64,000 nt of DNA from Flaccisagitta enflata (GCA_965153355.1 OZ231126.1:22320001-22384000); one strand, 5' to 3'; counted from the first letter of the stretch, positions 1 through 12,748 are shown. The notes: generated by a model from the sequence alone, not told the origin. Numbers and translations are program-made.

Positions 1-592
1 TGCTTTTTGCTAATGTGGTGGGCAAATTTGTGTCTGTTTATGGGAGATGGTGCACTGGCGCAGTGCGCCAAATGTACTGAAAAATCAATGAGTTAAGCTC
101 GTCTAAGGTTAACCCAGATCAATCTGGATCTCAATTCAATTCAGAACTCAAAGATTAAAACGGAAAAATTGCAGAAACACTGGAAAACAACATTCAAAGC
201 AGGGCTGAAATGAATTACATTAAAGGTTTGAAACAGCATCACTCCAAAGTGCCTCCAGTCTCTCTACAAGTCCATGCCAAAGCATACGCAGGTGGTGGTG
301 GATGCCCAACATGGTCATACTAAATATTAGATGCATTTTGATATGTTTGCTGCTCACTTCTGGTAAACAAATTCACTTATACACCTACTGTCTGGATCTT
401 TATGGCCAAGATAGTAGATTAACAATAAAAGATATCTATTTCATTGAATATGAATAGCTAGAAACTATAATAAAGAATATTCAATGCCACAAAACTAAGA
501 ACAGGTTAAGAACGCTTGAGCCTGAAAACTGGCTGGAAAATAAGAACACTGAGCCTCACTTCAAGAAACTGTGTTCTTATAAAAAATACGGC
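1..592. other. AT-rich sequence without a recognisable gene
   Basis: I see no convincing coding exon, RNA gene or long repeat here. The composition is AT-rich and open frames are short and unsupported. Confidence 0.5.
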
Positions 593-651
593 GTGTACCG
601 CCCCTGCCCAACCGTCCGCGACTGTCCTGCCGTGTATCCGGCCTTGTTTTT
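593..651 (-). mobile_element. 5' end fragment of an AACAAG/hairpin (HINE-like) element
   Basis: On the minus strand this reads AACAAGGCCGGATACACGGC, then a GTCGCGGAC motif and GGGCAGGGGC, the same order as the 5' ends of the full copies near 5.7, 30.1 and 63.5 kb. The tetranucleotide core and the 3' hairpin are missing, so this is a truncated copy. Confidence 0.7.
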
Positions 652-974
652 ATAAGAGACCAATTTGTAAGAGACATGAGCCTGAGATTTTCCAAAATCT
701 TAAGAAAAAAATAAGAAAATGCCCAGGCTGAGATTCAGTTATGACGGCTTCCCTCCGAAGGCAACATTTGTGTTTCAAAGAAGGTCAAAATAGAAAGAAA
801 TGTATAAATCAAAATATAAAAATAAATGAATAAAAGTGATTGAGATAGCTCAGACATGATATTTGAAAGAAAAAATTGCATTTACTTAGCAAGAGGACCA
901 AGTTTAGCCAATGTTACTAAAAAGAATTGTTTTGAAAATTTATACTTAATATATTTTTGGTCACTGACAAGGGG

Positions 975-1119
975 CTGGTCGAAATTATAAATTTGCATAG
1001 GAAATGAAAAAAAGAAAAAAAAAAGAACATAGTTCTCTTCCCAAATCGATTACAGAGAGAACTATGTTTTTTAAAATGCAAAATTTCCGTGTTTGTCTTT
1101 TTTAGAATTTCGACCTCAG
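975..1119. repeat. MITE-like palindromic element with an inner hairpin (copy 1)
   Basis: The ends CTGGTCGAAATT and AATTTCGACCTCAG are inverted repeats. Inside are TTTGCATAGGAAATG on the left and AAAATGCAAAATTTCC on the right, around a perfect hairpin AACATAGTTCTCT / AGAGAACTATGTT. A diverged copy with the same layout lies at 39363-39500. No coding capacity. Confidence 0.55.
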
Positions 1120-1418
1120 AAAAGGAAAAAAAAGTGTAAGCAGAAATTCACTAAAATTCATCATTTTCATGCTTATTTTCATCTGAAACGCACAGTTCAA
1201 ATTACATTTTAAGTCAGAACGAGAATATGATAAAAATGTATGCACCAAGTGTCCTTAAAAACAATTTGTCCACTTAAAGCATTCCTGCTTCATCATTGTC
1301 CTGATAGTAATGCAAAAAGTATGGTGAAACACTTAATTTTTCTCCATAAATTTTCGGTCTTATGGCCATTTTCTAGAAATATTTGCTTTAGTTTTTCACC
1401 ATAAAATTAACTAAATAG

Positions 1419-4400
1419 CAGACTGGGCCGTAGGGCCCTTATGAAGGCAGATCGGCTACCAACAGCAGGGACTGGCTTCATTCATCATAACAACAAGATT
1501 TGCCAAGTTTCATAACCATATGATCGATTTTACTCATGGCCGCCACCCCCCCTAAAATCCCAGCATGAGGGTTGTTGTGGCAAAAATTCCAACTTTGGGT
1601 CACTTTTGCCTCAAAATTAGGCCCCTTTGAATCTAAATTTTGACCTAAAATCCATGAGATTATAAAACTAGAGCTCAAGAGCTAACTAGTGGTGCAATCC
1701 GCATGTTTTTATCTTAATTTGTTGAGATTTGAGAGCATTTCAAAGATGAAAGGGTATGAGGGTCAAATTGCAGCTTATTTTTGATCGATTTTGCCCTCAA
1801 TTTTTTTTATTGACTGTAGACGCAGGAGTAAAAAAGTCGATTTTCTTGAAAATTGAGCAATTTTGGACAAAAAATTAGACCACTTCCATTTTTTAAAAAG
1901 ACTTAAAATCCATGAGTAAAATAAAGAGCTGCTCAAGAGCTAACTAGTGATGCAATCGGCATGTCAATATGTATTTGCATTTAGATTTTACAGAACTTCA
2001 ATGATCAAAGGGTATGTCAAATGACCATTTATGCTCGCTTTGGCCGTTTTGGCCTCAATTTGGGTTCACTTTGCCGCAGAAATTGATAGAAAAATCTGTG
2101 AGATTATAGAACTAGAGCTCAAGAGCTAACCATTGGTGCAATCCGCATGTTGCTATCATTTTTTGTTTAAGTTTGAGAGCATTTCAAAGATGGAAGGGTA
2201 TGAGGGTTATTTTACTGAATAGCCTTGGGGGTCAAATTTGACAATTTTTACATTTTCTTGGATGGATAAATATGGATAAAGATTGAAGATTGAAGATTAT
2301 TTGATGTTCTAACTGATTCTGGTAAAAAAATTTTATTGATATGCAGGGGTGTATACAATTGAGTGGCTTTTGATTTTTCCCCCCACCCTGCCTTTGATTT
2401 TCTTCCCCGCGATGCATCGCGTCGCGTTACAAAATCTATGATTATCTTCCCAATAAAGCAATAAAACAGTGTTTTTAAGGTTAAAATAGTGTTAAATTGT
2501 GTTTTGCTAATCAAGTTTTATGATTTGGTACTGCCAGAAGTTATATTTTCCCCAAATTTTCTTTTTTTCTCTTTTTTCCCCCTTCCTTTCCCTTCCCCAT
2601 CTCCAAACCCTTTGATTTCCCCCCCCCCGCCGGGGGGGGGGGGGGAAAACTCAATTATATACAGGCCTGTCGATATGACCCTCAAATTCTTTTGGAGACT
2701 GTAGAAGCAGGTGCCAAAAAAAAATATCTTTTTGCCCATTTGGTTACTTTTGTCACAAAATTTTGGTGCTTCCAAGCTAGAAAAAGACAAGAAATTCATG
2801 AGCAAATCAAAATACAACTCAAAAGCTAACCAGTGGTGCAATTGGCATGACAACATGTTGAAGCATATAGATTTGTTAGAGCTTCGAAGAACAGCGGGTA
2901 TGATAGAATGAAAGTTTTGCTAATTTTTGTCATTTTGGGCTCATCTGTCCCTCCACTTATTTATAGTCACTTTTTAAATAGGAAATGAGTTTTTTATTTG
3001 ATCCTAAAATTTGAAAAAATTGCACTAATTTCTTTTTTTTTTTTCAACTTTGAGAGCCTCTATACACTTTTGGGCGACAAATTGATCCAAACTTTTCCTA
3101 CAATCATCTAGAGTATCAAAAACTCTTCATTTTGGTCACCAATTTTGTGACAATTGGTCCATCCAAAGAAAATTTACAATGAGTAATGTGTGGACTGACA
3201 AAATTACTGTTATAAAACTAGAGCTCAAGAGCTAACCAGTGGTGCAATCCGCATATTTTTACCTCAAAATACATCATCTTCCCTTATCCTTAAAATGCTC
3301 TCTTTTGGTCATGGATTTTAGGTCAATTATTGGATTGGAAGTAGCCAAAATTGCCCAATTTACAAGGAAAAAAAAACACTTTTTGCATCTGCTTCCATGG
3401 TCTTTAAAAAAAAATTGGGGGGCATATCGATCAAAAAATCTTTTACCATCTGCTAGAGCAGCAAACACTCTTCAGTTTGGTCACCAATTTCATGCAGATT
3501 GGTTCATCCAAAGCCGAGAAATATTGAAATTAGTGAAAAGTGTCATACTGTAATCGCCGTTGAAATTTAAGCTGCAATTTGACCTTCCTACCCTTTCATC
3601 TTTGAAATGCTCTAAAATCTTAACAAATTAAGATAGAAATATGCGGATTGCACCACTGGTTAGCTCTTGAGCTCTAGTTTTATAATCTCACAGATTTTTT
3701 TATCGATTTCTACAGCAAAGTGACCCCATATTGAGGCCAAAAAGGCCAAAGTTACCATAAATGGTCATTTTGACATACCCTTTGATTTTTAAAGTTCTGT
3801 AAAATCTAGATGCAAAAACATATTGACATGCCGATTGCACCACTAGTTAGCTCTTGAGCAGCTCTTTATTTTGCTCATGGATTTTAAGTCTTTTTTAAAA
3901 ATGGAAGTGAACTAATTTTTTGTCCAAAATTGCTCAATTTTCAAGAAAATCGACTTTTTTACACCTGCTTCTACTGTAAATAAAAAAATTGAGGGCAAAA
4001 TCAATCAAAAATTTTTTTACCATCAGCTAGAGCAGCAAAAACTCTTCAATTTGATCACCAATTTCATGCAGATTGGTCCATCCAAAGCCAAAATATGTTC
4101 AAATCTGTGAAAAATGTCAAAATTGTCACTGAAAATAGGATGCAATTTGACCCTCATACCCTTTCATCTTTGAAATGCTCTCAAATCTCAACAAATTAAG
4201 ATAAAAACATGCGGATTGCACCACTAGTTAGCTCTTGAGCTCTGGTTTTATAATCTCATGGATTTTAGGTCAAAATTCAAATTCGAAGGGGCCTAATTTT
4301 GAGGCCAAAGTGACCTAAAGTTGGAATTTTTACCACAACAACCCTCATGCTGGGATTTTAGGGGGGGTGGCGGCCATGAGTAAAATCGATCATATGGTCA

Positions 4401-4494
4401 TGAAACTTGGCAAATCTTGTTGTTATGATGAGTGAAGCCAGTCCCTGCTGTTGGTAGCCGATCTGCCTTCATAAGGGTCCTACGGCCCAGTCTG
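1419..4494. mobile_element. 3.1 kb long-inverted-repeat (foldback) DNA transposon relative, 8 bp TSD
   Basis: The termini are CAGACTGGGCCGTAGGGCCC on the left and the complement, with one mismatch, on the right. They are flanked by identical 8 bp direct repeats CTAAATAG at 1411-1418 and 4495-4502. The inverted arms run roughly 1419-2225 and 3585-4494, so a transcript would fold into a hairpin with arms of 800-900 nt. A 45 nt motif (core GAGCTCAAGAGCTAACTAGT) occurs about eight times in the element, five times forward and three times reversed. An 8 bp target duplication fits the hAT superfamily, but no transposase is encoded, so it would be non-autonomous. A smaller element is nested at 2344-2669. 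Confidence 0.85.
2344..2669. mobile_element. 326 bp MITE nested in the foldback element
   Basis: Terminal inverted repeats are CAGGGGTGTATACAATTGAGT on the left and a close complement on the right (ACTCAATTATATACAGGCCTG). Flanks are TTGATATG (2336-2343) and TCGATATG (2670-2677), an 8 bp target duplication with one mismatch. Near the right end is a C-run/G-run palindrome (about 2619-2645). A fragment resembling its right end lies at about 4710-4763. Confidence 0.75.
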
Positions 4495-4955
4495 CTAAAT
4501 AGGTTGTCTATCTTTGAAAGTAACTTCTTTTTTGAGGTTGCTTATGAAATCAGGCATTACACTCAAAAAACCACTATGACGATGATAATCAAGTTTAAGA
4601 TACAGTTGTTGTAAACAAAGTATTTATACACAATTTATAAATTTATAAATATCGAAGAAATTGAGAACACTTTAAGAGAATTTCAGGCTCAAAACTGGCG
4701 AAAATTTAAGAACCTTCCCCTTCTCCAAATCCTTTGATTTTATTTCCAACTATGTACAGGCCTTCAAAAAAAAAAAAGAAAAAAAAAAGAAAATCAGCAC
4801 TCAAAAACAACTGATCGTAGAGCATTCTGCTTGGCGCCAAATATAAGCGAATCATTAAATTTACTTCAACCCCATCAATTCTTTTGAGAGGTCACTTGGT
4901 CGAACAAGAGCCGGAGTTTTCTGAAAGGAAGATGAAACTTTGTGTCTCCCGAATA

Positions 4956-5301
4956 CCGTATTTCTTGCATTTATCGCCCCCCCTCTAATTAGCGCTCCCC
5001 CTTTTTCATGAAAGAATGAGCTGATGATAATGGTGATTAATTTGAGAAAAAAGTCATAAAAAATTTATTGGAAATACAGTTTTTTGGCAAAAACCATATG
5101 AGAATCAAATGCAATACAACAAAATATTCTCTTTTTTAATAATTTACCAATCTGAATTCTAAAAAAAATTGTCCAAAAGTTTAAATTTGATAATACATTA
5201 TTTAGACATTAATTAATAGGGGGCGCTAATTGCAGGTTTAAAACAACAATGTTTCATTTCAATTTCAAAAGCGCCCGGGGCGCTAATTACAAGAAATACG
5301 G
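4956..5301. mobile_element. 346 bp TA-flanked MITE (Tc1/mariner-like)
   Basis: It starts CCGTATTTCTTGCATTTATC and ends with the complement form GCTAATTACAAGAAATACGG. The dinucleotide TA lies directly outside both ends (4954-4955 and 5302-5303), the target duplication typical of Tc1/mariner elements. The interior is AT-rich and non-coding. Confidence 0.75.
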
Positions 5302-5706
5302 TATGTTAAAAATTAAAAGACTGACTTTGTTATTTTCCCCGATTATGAGGTTTCCAGGTTAGAGAGCTTTCAAATTTTCTTCTTTTTTTTATGTTTAGAT
5401 ATTGTTTCACTTGTAAGATTGATATTTAGTCAAAGAGCCACTTTTTGGTCCGTCCGCCAGTCTGTCCATCAATTTGTAAATAAAGAGACAATTTTGGTTA
5501 TACTTAGGTATGTTACATCATTCCATGATGTGTTGCATCCTAAAATTACTAAATGAAGATTTTGATTTTTTAGATTGCTTTAATTGCTTAACGTTCTTGA
5601 AGATTGTCACGGATCTCAACCTAAAAAATTTGGATTAATCAGTTTAAATCACTGTTGATTCTTAAATTCTTAAGTGATGCGGAAGCAGCGGAAGCTGCAG
5701 TATTGA

Positions 5707-5906
5707 AACAAGGCCGGATACACGGCTACCCCAGTCGCGTGCGGGTGGGCAAGGGCCATATTTGAGGTCAGTGGAGCATTTGGGCAGGAGCGGTACAGCC
5801 AAAAAAACCATAAACGCCGAAAAAGTAAAGTGTGACGGACTGATGGACGGACGGACAAACCGACGGACGGACGGACCGACAAAGTGGGGTATAGATTCGC
5901 GTAGCA
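5707..5906 (+). mobile_element. HINE-like element, 3' end truncated
   Basis: It starts AACAAGGCCGGATACACGGC, followed by AGTCGCGTGC and GGGTGGGC, then a GGAC/GACC array, then CGCGTAGCA. The right half of the 3' hairpin and the A run are missing. The sequence passes straight into another dispersed repeat at 5907. Confidence 0.75.
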
Positions 5907-6065
5907 TTTTTGAATGGCGGGGGACCTATCCCGCCCAGAAACTACAGGTGCTTAGTGAAAGTGAGTGGTTCTAAGTGCTCAACCAATATGAATTCTCTAA
6001 GAGGTGGTAGGAAATAAAGACGGCACACAGATTAGTTGTGGTGGACTTACACGCTATGTTTGAGG
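5907..6065 (+). repeat. Dispersed repeat family 3, copy 1 (left part)
   Basis: TTTTTGAATGGCGGGGGAC and the following 150 bases match 31003-31215 with small differences, including GTGAAAGTGA and the ACGCTATGTT segment. The copy is interrupted at 6066-6373 by a HINE-like element and continues at about 6374-6470. Function unknown. Confidence 0.6.
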
Positions 6066-6373
6066 AACAAGCCCGACCGGGCAACGATGCGTCCGGACTG
6101 TGTCTTCGCGTGTATTGACTTTGGCCCTAAACATGCTACATAAATGGAGAGACAGATGGAGGAACAGACAGGGGAAATGACCGGGTAGCAAAGGAGGCTC
6201 TCAAAAAACAAATGTAGATCATTTGAATTAGTAAAGGTTCTTACCGTGGCCAAAGATATCAGGAAAACGCGGTTTTGCACAAGCGTAAAAGACAGACATA
6301 CCGATGGACAGACAGACGGACAGACGGACAGACCCTCTTTTAGAGATGCGTTCCTGACGGACGCATCTAAAAA
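6066..6373 (+). mobile_element. HINE-like element, GATGCGTCC variant
   Basis: 5' end AACAAGCCCGACCGGGC followed by GATGCGTCC. 3' end has the hairpin GATGCGTTCC-TGA-CGGACGCATC followed by TAAAAA. A GACA/GGAC array precedes the hairpin. The 5' motif matches the left arm and is complementary to the right arm of the 3' hairpin. Inserted into repeat family 3. Confidence 0.75.
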
Positions 6374-6465
6374 CAAACCATATATTGAAATAAGATGAAA
6401 TGAGCCATATTCCTCATTTTTTCCTTTTGTCACTCTTCCTCATCTTTTCCTTTTCTCTCTTTCCA

Positions 6466-6525
6466 TCTTCTTCTTCTTCTTCTTCTTCTTCTTCTTCTTC
6501 TTCTGCTTCTGATTCTGATTCTGAT

Positions 6526-6572
<47 letters not shown>

Positions 6573-6597
6573 TTCTTCTTCTTCTTCTTCTTCTTCT

Positions 6598-6644
<47 letters not shown>

Positions 6645-6678
6645 TTCTTCTTCTTCTGCTTCTTCTTCTTCTTCTTCT

Positions 6679-6713
<35 letters not shown>

Positions 6714-6864
6714 TTCTTCTTCTGCTTCTGCTTCTGCTTCTGCTTCTTCTTCTTCTTCTTCTTCTTCTTCTTCTTCTTCTTCTTCTTCTTCTTCTTCTTC
6801 TTCTTCTTCTTCTTCTTCTTCTTCTTCTTCTTCTTCTTCTTCTTCTTCTTCTTCTTCTTCTTCA

Positions 6865-6897
<33 letters not shown>

Positions 6898-6911
6898 ACT
6901 TCTTCTTCTTC
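6466..6911. repeat. (TTC)n microsatellite, about 445 bp
   Basis: Nearly uninterrupted TTC with a few GCTTC and CCTC interruptions. The long open frames here (poly-Ser, poly-Glu, poly-Lys) are consequences of the repeat, not genes. Confidence 0.97.
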
Positions 6912-6979
6912 CTCGTGTTGCTCCCCGGATGTAACTGCTACTTTTGATCTTCTTTCCAACTTCACAATGAAACATATGA

Positions 6980-7048
6980 AACAAGGCCGGATACACGGCC
7001 AATACCAGTCGCGGACGGGTGGGCAGGGCCAGAAATGCGTGTTTCAAC
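6980..7048 (+). mobile_element. HINE-like element, left part (split by a hAT-like insertion)
   Basis: 5' end AACAAGGCCGGATACACGGC with GTCGCGGAC. The element resumes at 9110 and ends at about 9216. The uninterrupted relative at 17723 shows the pre-insertion order of the sequence. Confidence 0.8.
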
Positions 7049-7077
7049 TAGAGATGCAGAAGCGGTAGATTTTTGGA

Positions 7078-7292
7078 CTGCTTCCGCTTCCGCTTCCAGA
7101 AGGCCTATTTGAGAATTAACAGCTTCCGCTTCTGCTTCCGCTTCCACCATTTCAAAAAGCATAGCTTCCGCTTCCGCTTCTGCTTCCGCTTCCACTGTCT
7201 TAGAAGGCATAGATTCCGCTTCCGCTTCCGCTTCCGCTTCCGCTTCCGCTTCCGCTTCCGCTTCCGCTTCCGCTTCCGCTTCTGCTTCCGCG
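7078..7292. repeat. Left subterminal (GCTTCC)n hexamer array of the hAT-like element
   Basis: Blocks of GCTTCC separated by short unique pieces (about 7078-7100, 7131-7152, 7164-7196 and 7211-7292). Hexamers next to the terminal repeat could be transposase binding sites; that is inference. Confidence 0.85.
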
Positions 7293-7758
7293 TCCATATT
7301 GTTGAATATTTCACTATAATATTCATTTAAGTTATATAAAAAGGGTTTTTCACATAAAGAAAAAGGAGATCAAATAAAAAAGTATGAAAAATAATAGAAA
7401 ATGTATCAATAACATAGATATTAATATAATTTCTTGGCTGTTATTAGTTATTGCAATGAGTTTAAACAATTATTTTGTTTTTATTTATGAAAAAATCTTT
7501 TATTTTATACCCTTTAACTAATCTTTGAAATTATTTTTTCGTGAATTTATATATCTATTTATGACATCATTGGATCATCTACTTTTGTTTTTCAAATGAT
7601 ATGAAATCAGCTTATAAGGTGTATGAGTCTTGCTCCTTTCCAACTAACTAACCAACTGTTCTTGAAAGAGATTAATTTTTTTCAGGAAGTTCATTGTTCA
7701 CTCAGAATTAATCTTAAGCCAAAAGAATCATGTGACTTACACAGGTGTTCATTGGTGT

Positions 7759-8262
7759 ACAGTCTATGGACAAAACAACAATCGCAACTTTTGCTAGTCA
7801 CTGGTAAGATGCTATGGCCTGATATATTTCATAATGTAGCTTTCAATTGTGTCATAGAAGATTACTAAGGACTGAAGTAAACTAACAGAATAACAATCAC
7901 CACAGGGAGGCCATGTAAAATGTCAAGAAGAATATCCAACAAATTGAAAGTAAATGTTAGCATCAAGTCACAGAGCCGGCCAGTGGGGGGTTAATCCTAT
8001 TTGGAATGGAGGGCCCAGTTCTGGGGTTAGATTAAACACGGGGGTTGCTCGAGGTTAAACCACATATGCTCTATATTTTTCAGAATTTCATTTTAATAAT
8101 TTACATGGCCTCCCCGTAGTAATTGTTCTTCTGTAAGTTTGCTTCAGTCCTTAGTAATTTTCTACATGACAGTTGTAAGCCTGCATTTTAAAATCAATCA
8201 CGCATCAGTATTCTACCGGTGATTAGCAAAAGTTGCGATTGTTGTTTGTGCATAGACTGTAT
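7759..8262. repeat. Internal foldback within the hAT-like element
   Basis: The left arm (about 7759-7917) and right arm (about 8103-8262) are inverted copies, for example GGAGGCCATGTAA against TTACATGGCCTCC and CAATCGCAACTTTTGCTA against TAGCAAAAGTTGCGATTG. The spacer is about 185 bp. Confidence 0.75.
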
Positions 8263-8302
8263 TCCAAAAGAGGTTAAAAGAGAATGAATAAATGAATGAA
8301 AG

Positions 8303-8660
<358 letters not shown>

Positions 8661-8891
8661 AGATAGACAGACATACTCAGACAAAGAGATAAAAGGATAA
8701 AAATATAGACAAACAAGAACAAAAAGATAATAGAAAAATTTACAAAAACAATAAGAAAAAAATCTGAGATCTAAGACAGCAAAAAATTTAATAACACTAA
8801 GAGAAGAAAGAAACAATAGAAAATGAATGAAATATATTATAATAAGTACTATTAAAACTGACATAATTATTGTCAAAATAATATTAGGATC

Positions 8892-9097
8892 TGAAGTGGA
8901 AGCGGAAGCGGAAGCGGAAGCGGAAGCGCTTGATTATGTCCTTTCGCTTCCGCTTCCGCTTCCATTAAGCCTTAAAAAAACTTTTTGCTTCCGATTCCGC
9001 TTCCACTTGATTTTAGAATTGCGCTTCCGCTTCCGCTTCCGCTTCCATGCTCAAACTACCGCTTCCACCCGCTTCCGCTTCCGCTTCCGCTTCCGCT
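8892..9097. repeat. Right subterminal (GCTTCC)n / (GGAAGC)n hexamer array of the hAT-like element
   Basis: A GGAAGC block at about 8897-8928 and GCTTCC blocks from 8944 to the right terminal inverted repeat, mirroring the left-end array. Confidence 0.85.
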
Positions 9098-9109
9098 TCT
9101 GCATCTCTA

Positions 9110-9216
9110 GTTTCAACACTTTCCAACTCGATCACCACGGACCGACCGACGGACGGACGGACGGACGGACGGACGGACGGACAAAGCCTCTTATAGAGTC
9201 GCTAGTCCGCGACTAA
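9110..9216 (+). mobile_element. HINE-like element, right part (continuation of 6980-7048)
   Basis: A GGAC array followed by ACAAAGCCTCTTATAGAGTCGC and the hairpin arm GTCCGCGAC, then TAAAAAA. The right arm is the exact complement of the 5' motif GTCGCGGAC at about 7010. Confidence 0.8.
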
Positions 9217-9259
9217 AAAAATCATCCTCTAAGAGAACCATTTCTCTGCTGTTATGATG

Positions 9260-9467
9260 AACAAGGCCAGATACATGGCTACCCAAGTTGCCCGCGGGTG
9301 GGCAGGGGCCATATTTTAGGTCACCAGACATTTGGACAAGAGCGGTGAGAAAAAAATATTAAATGTGACTGGCCGACCAATGAACGGATGGACAGACGGA
9401 GGGACGGACAGATGGATGGACGGACAGACAATGCGGGGTCTAGAGTCGCGTAGCACGCGACTAAAAA
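9260..9467 (+). mobile_element. HINE-like element
   Basis: 5' AACAAGGCCAGATACATGGC, core with GGAC repeats, 3' hairpin AGTCGCGTAGCACGCGACT followed by AAAAA. The 5' motif (GTTGCCCGCGGG) is degraded compared with other copies. Confidence 0.78.
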
Positions 9468-9532
9468 TTCAGTTTGTCCCCAGGGAGTTGGGGGGGGGGG
9501 GTAACGCAATGGCTGCCTTTCAAAATTTTTTT

Positions 9533-9741
9533 TCCTTTTGGGCAGCGGCCCCAAAGGGGTCAATGACCTATGCTGGGATTTGGGCCTCAAAGATGGACGG
9601 TGGAGGAGGAGGAGGAGAAGGTGAAAATTCTCCTGTGTGAAAGCATAGGTCATCGACCCCTTCGATGTCGCTGCCCTGCTCCCAATTCAACTTCTAGCTC
9701 AACCTACTTAGGCAGGGCACGGGTACCGCTGACCATCTAAC
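9533..9741 (-). mobile_element. Dispersed element family 2 (GGGCAGCGGCCC ends)
   Basis: Paired inner arms CAATGACCTATGC and GCATAGGTCATCG, outer hairpin GGGCAGCGGCCC with AAAAGG outside it, and the GGGTACCGCTGACCAT start on the other side. The same architecture occurs at 17029-17480, 17947-18577 and 33201-33760. Confidence 0.65.
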
Positions 9742-10177
9742 GCTTTTGCTACTATTTAGTTTTAAATTAGAAGATATTATTAGATCCTTCAAATCGTCAA
9801 TCATTCAAATTTTAGGAGTCATTTAAATCATTCTCCCTCAACATGATTTTTTTAGTTTATAAGTTCAAAAAACATAACGTATTTTACGATCTTGTTTTTC
9901 CCGCCTTGTAGCCAGAGAGAAATATCGCCCTCTTTATTTCTTTCTCCCATCGGCCGAAAATGAGCCAAATGAGAGAAAGATGAGAGTCAAAATCTGCCAT
10001 TAAGATCAGTTAAAATCCATTCACCGCCGAATAATGGTCCAACATCTCGCTAAATCTCCATCAAAAAATGTATACCTGCCATTAGACGTAATTTACGACT
10101 TATTATTTGGAGTCTCCAACAGAGAAATATAGGACGGAGAGGGGTTGGTAAGGACGGGGATAGATTTGCAAAACAGA

Positions 10178-10350
10178 GGAAGAAGAAGAAGAAGAAGAAG
10201 AAGAAGAAGAAGAAGAAGAAGAAGAAGAAGAAAGAAGAAGAAGAAGAAAAAAAAGAAGAGGAAAAAGAAAAAGAAGAGGAAGAAGAAAAAGGAGAAGAAG
10301 AAGAAAAAGGAAAAGAAGAAGAAGAAGAAGAAGAGAGAAAAGATGGAAAA
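10178..10350. repeat. (GAA)n purine tract
   Basis: GAA/AGAAA repeat of about 170 bp. Poly-Arg, poly-Lys and poly-Leu frames across it are artefacts. Confidence 0.95.
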
Positions 10351-10465
10351 CAAAAAAAAAAGGGGGGGACTGAAAAGAAACTAACAGAAGGAGCATAATT
10401 CAACTAAGGAAAAGTGGGAGAAGAAGGAGAAGACGGTGAGAGGAGCTAGGAGATGGGTAAAAGAA

Positions 10466-10848
10466 AACAAGCCCAAGAGGGCAACAGTCGCGTGCGTCTG
10501 TTAATGACAGACAAAATGTTAAAAATGTCAGGAAATGTGAAGAAATGTTAAAAATGTTAGATAATGTTAAAAAATGTTAAAAAATGTTAAAAAATGTTAA
10601 AAAATGTTAAAAAATGTTAAAAAATGTTAAAAAATGTTAAAAAGCCAAAAAAGTCAGAAAGTGTTAAAAATGTTAAAGATTGTTAAAAAAGGCAAAAAAT
10701 GTTAAAAAGTGTTAAAAATGTTAAAAAACGTCAAAAAACATCGAAAATTTAAAATGTGGACGGACGGGCCGAAGCGGACGGGCGGACGGACCTACCGACC
10801 TACCGACCGACACGGCAAGGTGTAGAGTCGCGTGCACGCGACTAAAAA
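10466..10848 (+). mobile_element. HINE-like element with a TGTTAAAAAA minisatellite core
   Basis: 5' AACAAGCCC then AGTCGCGTGC. The core holds a 10 bp minisatellite of TGTTAAAAAA type (about 10525-10742), then a GGAC/GACC array. 3' hairpin AGTCGCGTGCACGCGACT, then AAAAA. The ends match the family and the core does not, so the core seems exchangeable. Confidence 0.8.
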
Positions 10849-11880
10849 GATCATTAAATGGAAGGAGTCAAAACCGATAAAGCAAGGAGGGAGGCAGAAA
10901 GCCATTACACCCCGGTCGGTTTTTATAACTCGACACTTAAGCGTGGCGTGGTTACGGCCTGCTTTACAACGTTTTTACTGTAATGACGCTATAAGGAAGG
11001 AGGATATATATTACGGACGCAGCCGCCGCCACCGCCGCTGTCGCCGCTTCGGCTGACGCTGCGGTATTCGCCGTGCTGCCGCTCCTGCCGCTACAGCTGC
11101 TGCGACGACTAGGGGCGGGGCAGCTGCTGCCATTTCTCAATTCCAGAAAGAAAAAAAGTAAACCGAAAAGAAAAAGATAAAACGATATATCTTAAATCTA
11201 CTTTCAAGCTGTTTTCCTAAAACTTTAATTTTTAAGCGAGTCAATATCGTTTTGTTTCGACGACGTTCTGTGTCAACATTTATCGCGTATTTTCTATCAG
11301 GCTTTATCGTTTTCTGTTAAACATGACGATGACGGTTCTTTTATTTTTTTTTCCTTTCCATCTCTTCTTGCTACTTCTTCATCTCTTTATCTTTCCTCCT
11401 TCGCTCCCTGGTGTTGTTTGAACGTGTTTACTCTTTATGGGCTTCTTGATGGGCCATGGCTCAGTTAAGGGCCTATTGGACTGTTTTCTTCAAGGGTCGT
11501 AGAATACAGTTACTGCGAGCCTTAACGCCATCGGGAGGACATAAGGCAGAGCAGTTGACCGACATTTGCTCTTCCTCCTCCCCTTGACTCTGCGCACAAT
11601 GATCCTCATCTCCCATTACGTTTCTCGTTAAATGTTACATCATGATGCTTTCTACAGAGTGTCTTTACCGGCTGCTGCAGCAATCTCTCTTTTCTCGCTT
11701 TTGCCCTCCTTCCTCCTTCCATGGTGTCAGACTCTCCGTTCTTCTTCTTTTTTTCCCCATCAACCTCTGATTCCCCTTCCCTCTCTTCCTAGAAATTCGC
11801 ATATGTACCTTCACTTCTACCACAATTGTGCCACTTTTTTCGACATTGAATTTTTGTGTCTCATCGTCTCATCTGCTTCG
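10849..11880. other. No gene recognised; short GCC-rich patch
   Basis: A GC-rich patch with CCGCC/GCTGC triplets lies at about 11020-11130 in otherwise AT-rich sequence. I see no supported exon, and a promoter role cannot be judged. Confidence 0.4.
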
Positions 11881-11892
11881 CGACTATTACTC

Positions 11893-12608
<716 letters not shown>

Positions 12609-12748
12609 GTAGCAACATAATCTCCATTTTCCGCATTCATGTCAATTTCGCTCCTTGCCTTGCATGTGTAAAGCATGTACACGCTAGTCTTTCAAACTAT
12701 GCTTACCATTAGAGGAGAGCCATCTCCGCATCTTTAAAAGTGGATCGT

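Noticed and set aside
5707-5906. HINE-like elements considered as tRNA-derived SINEs
   Set aside because: I find no convincing A and B box pair near the 5' end and no target duplications; the paired ends and the 3' hairpin fit Helentron-type elements better, although a SINE origin is not formally excluded.
6400-7068. Long poly-Ser / poly-Glu / poly-Lys open frames
   Set aside because: They are translations of a (TTC)n microsatellite in all frames.
7073-7330. Frames with Phe-Arg or Glu-Ala repeats
   Set aside because: Translations of the GCTTCC hexamer array of the hAT-like element.
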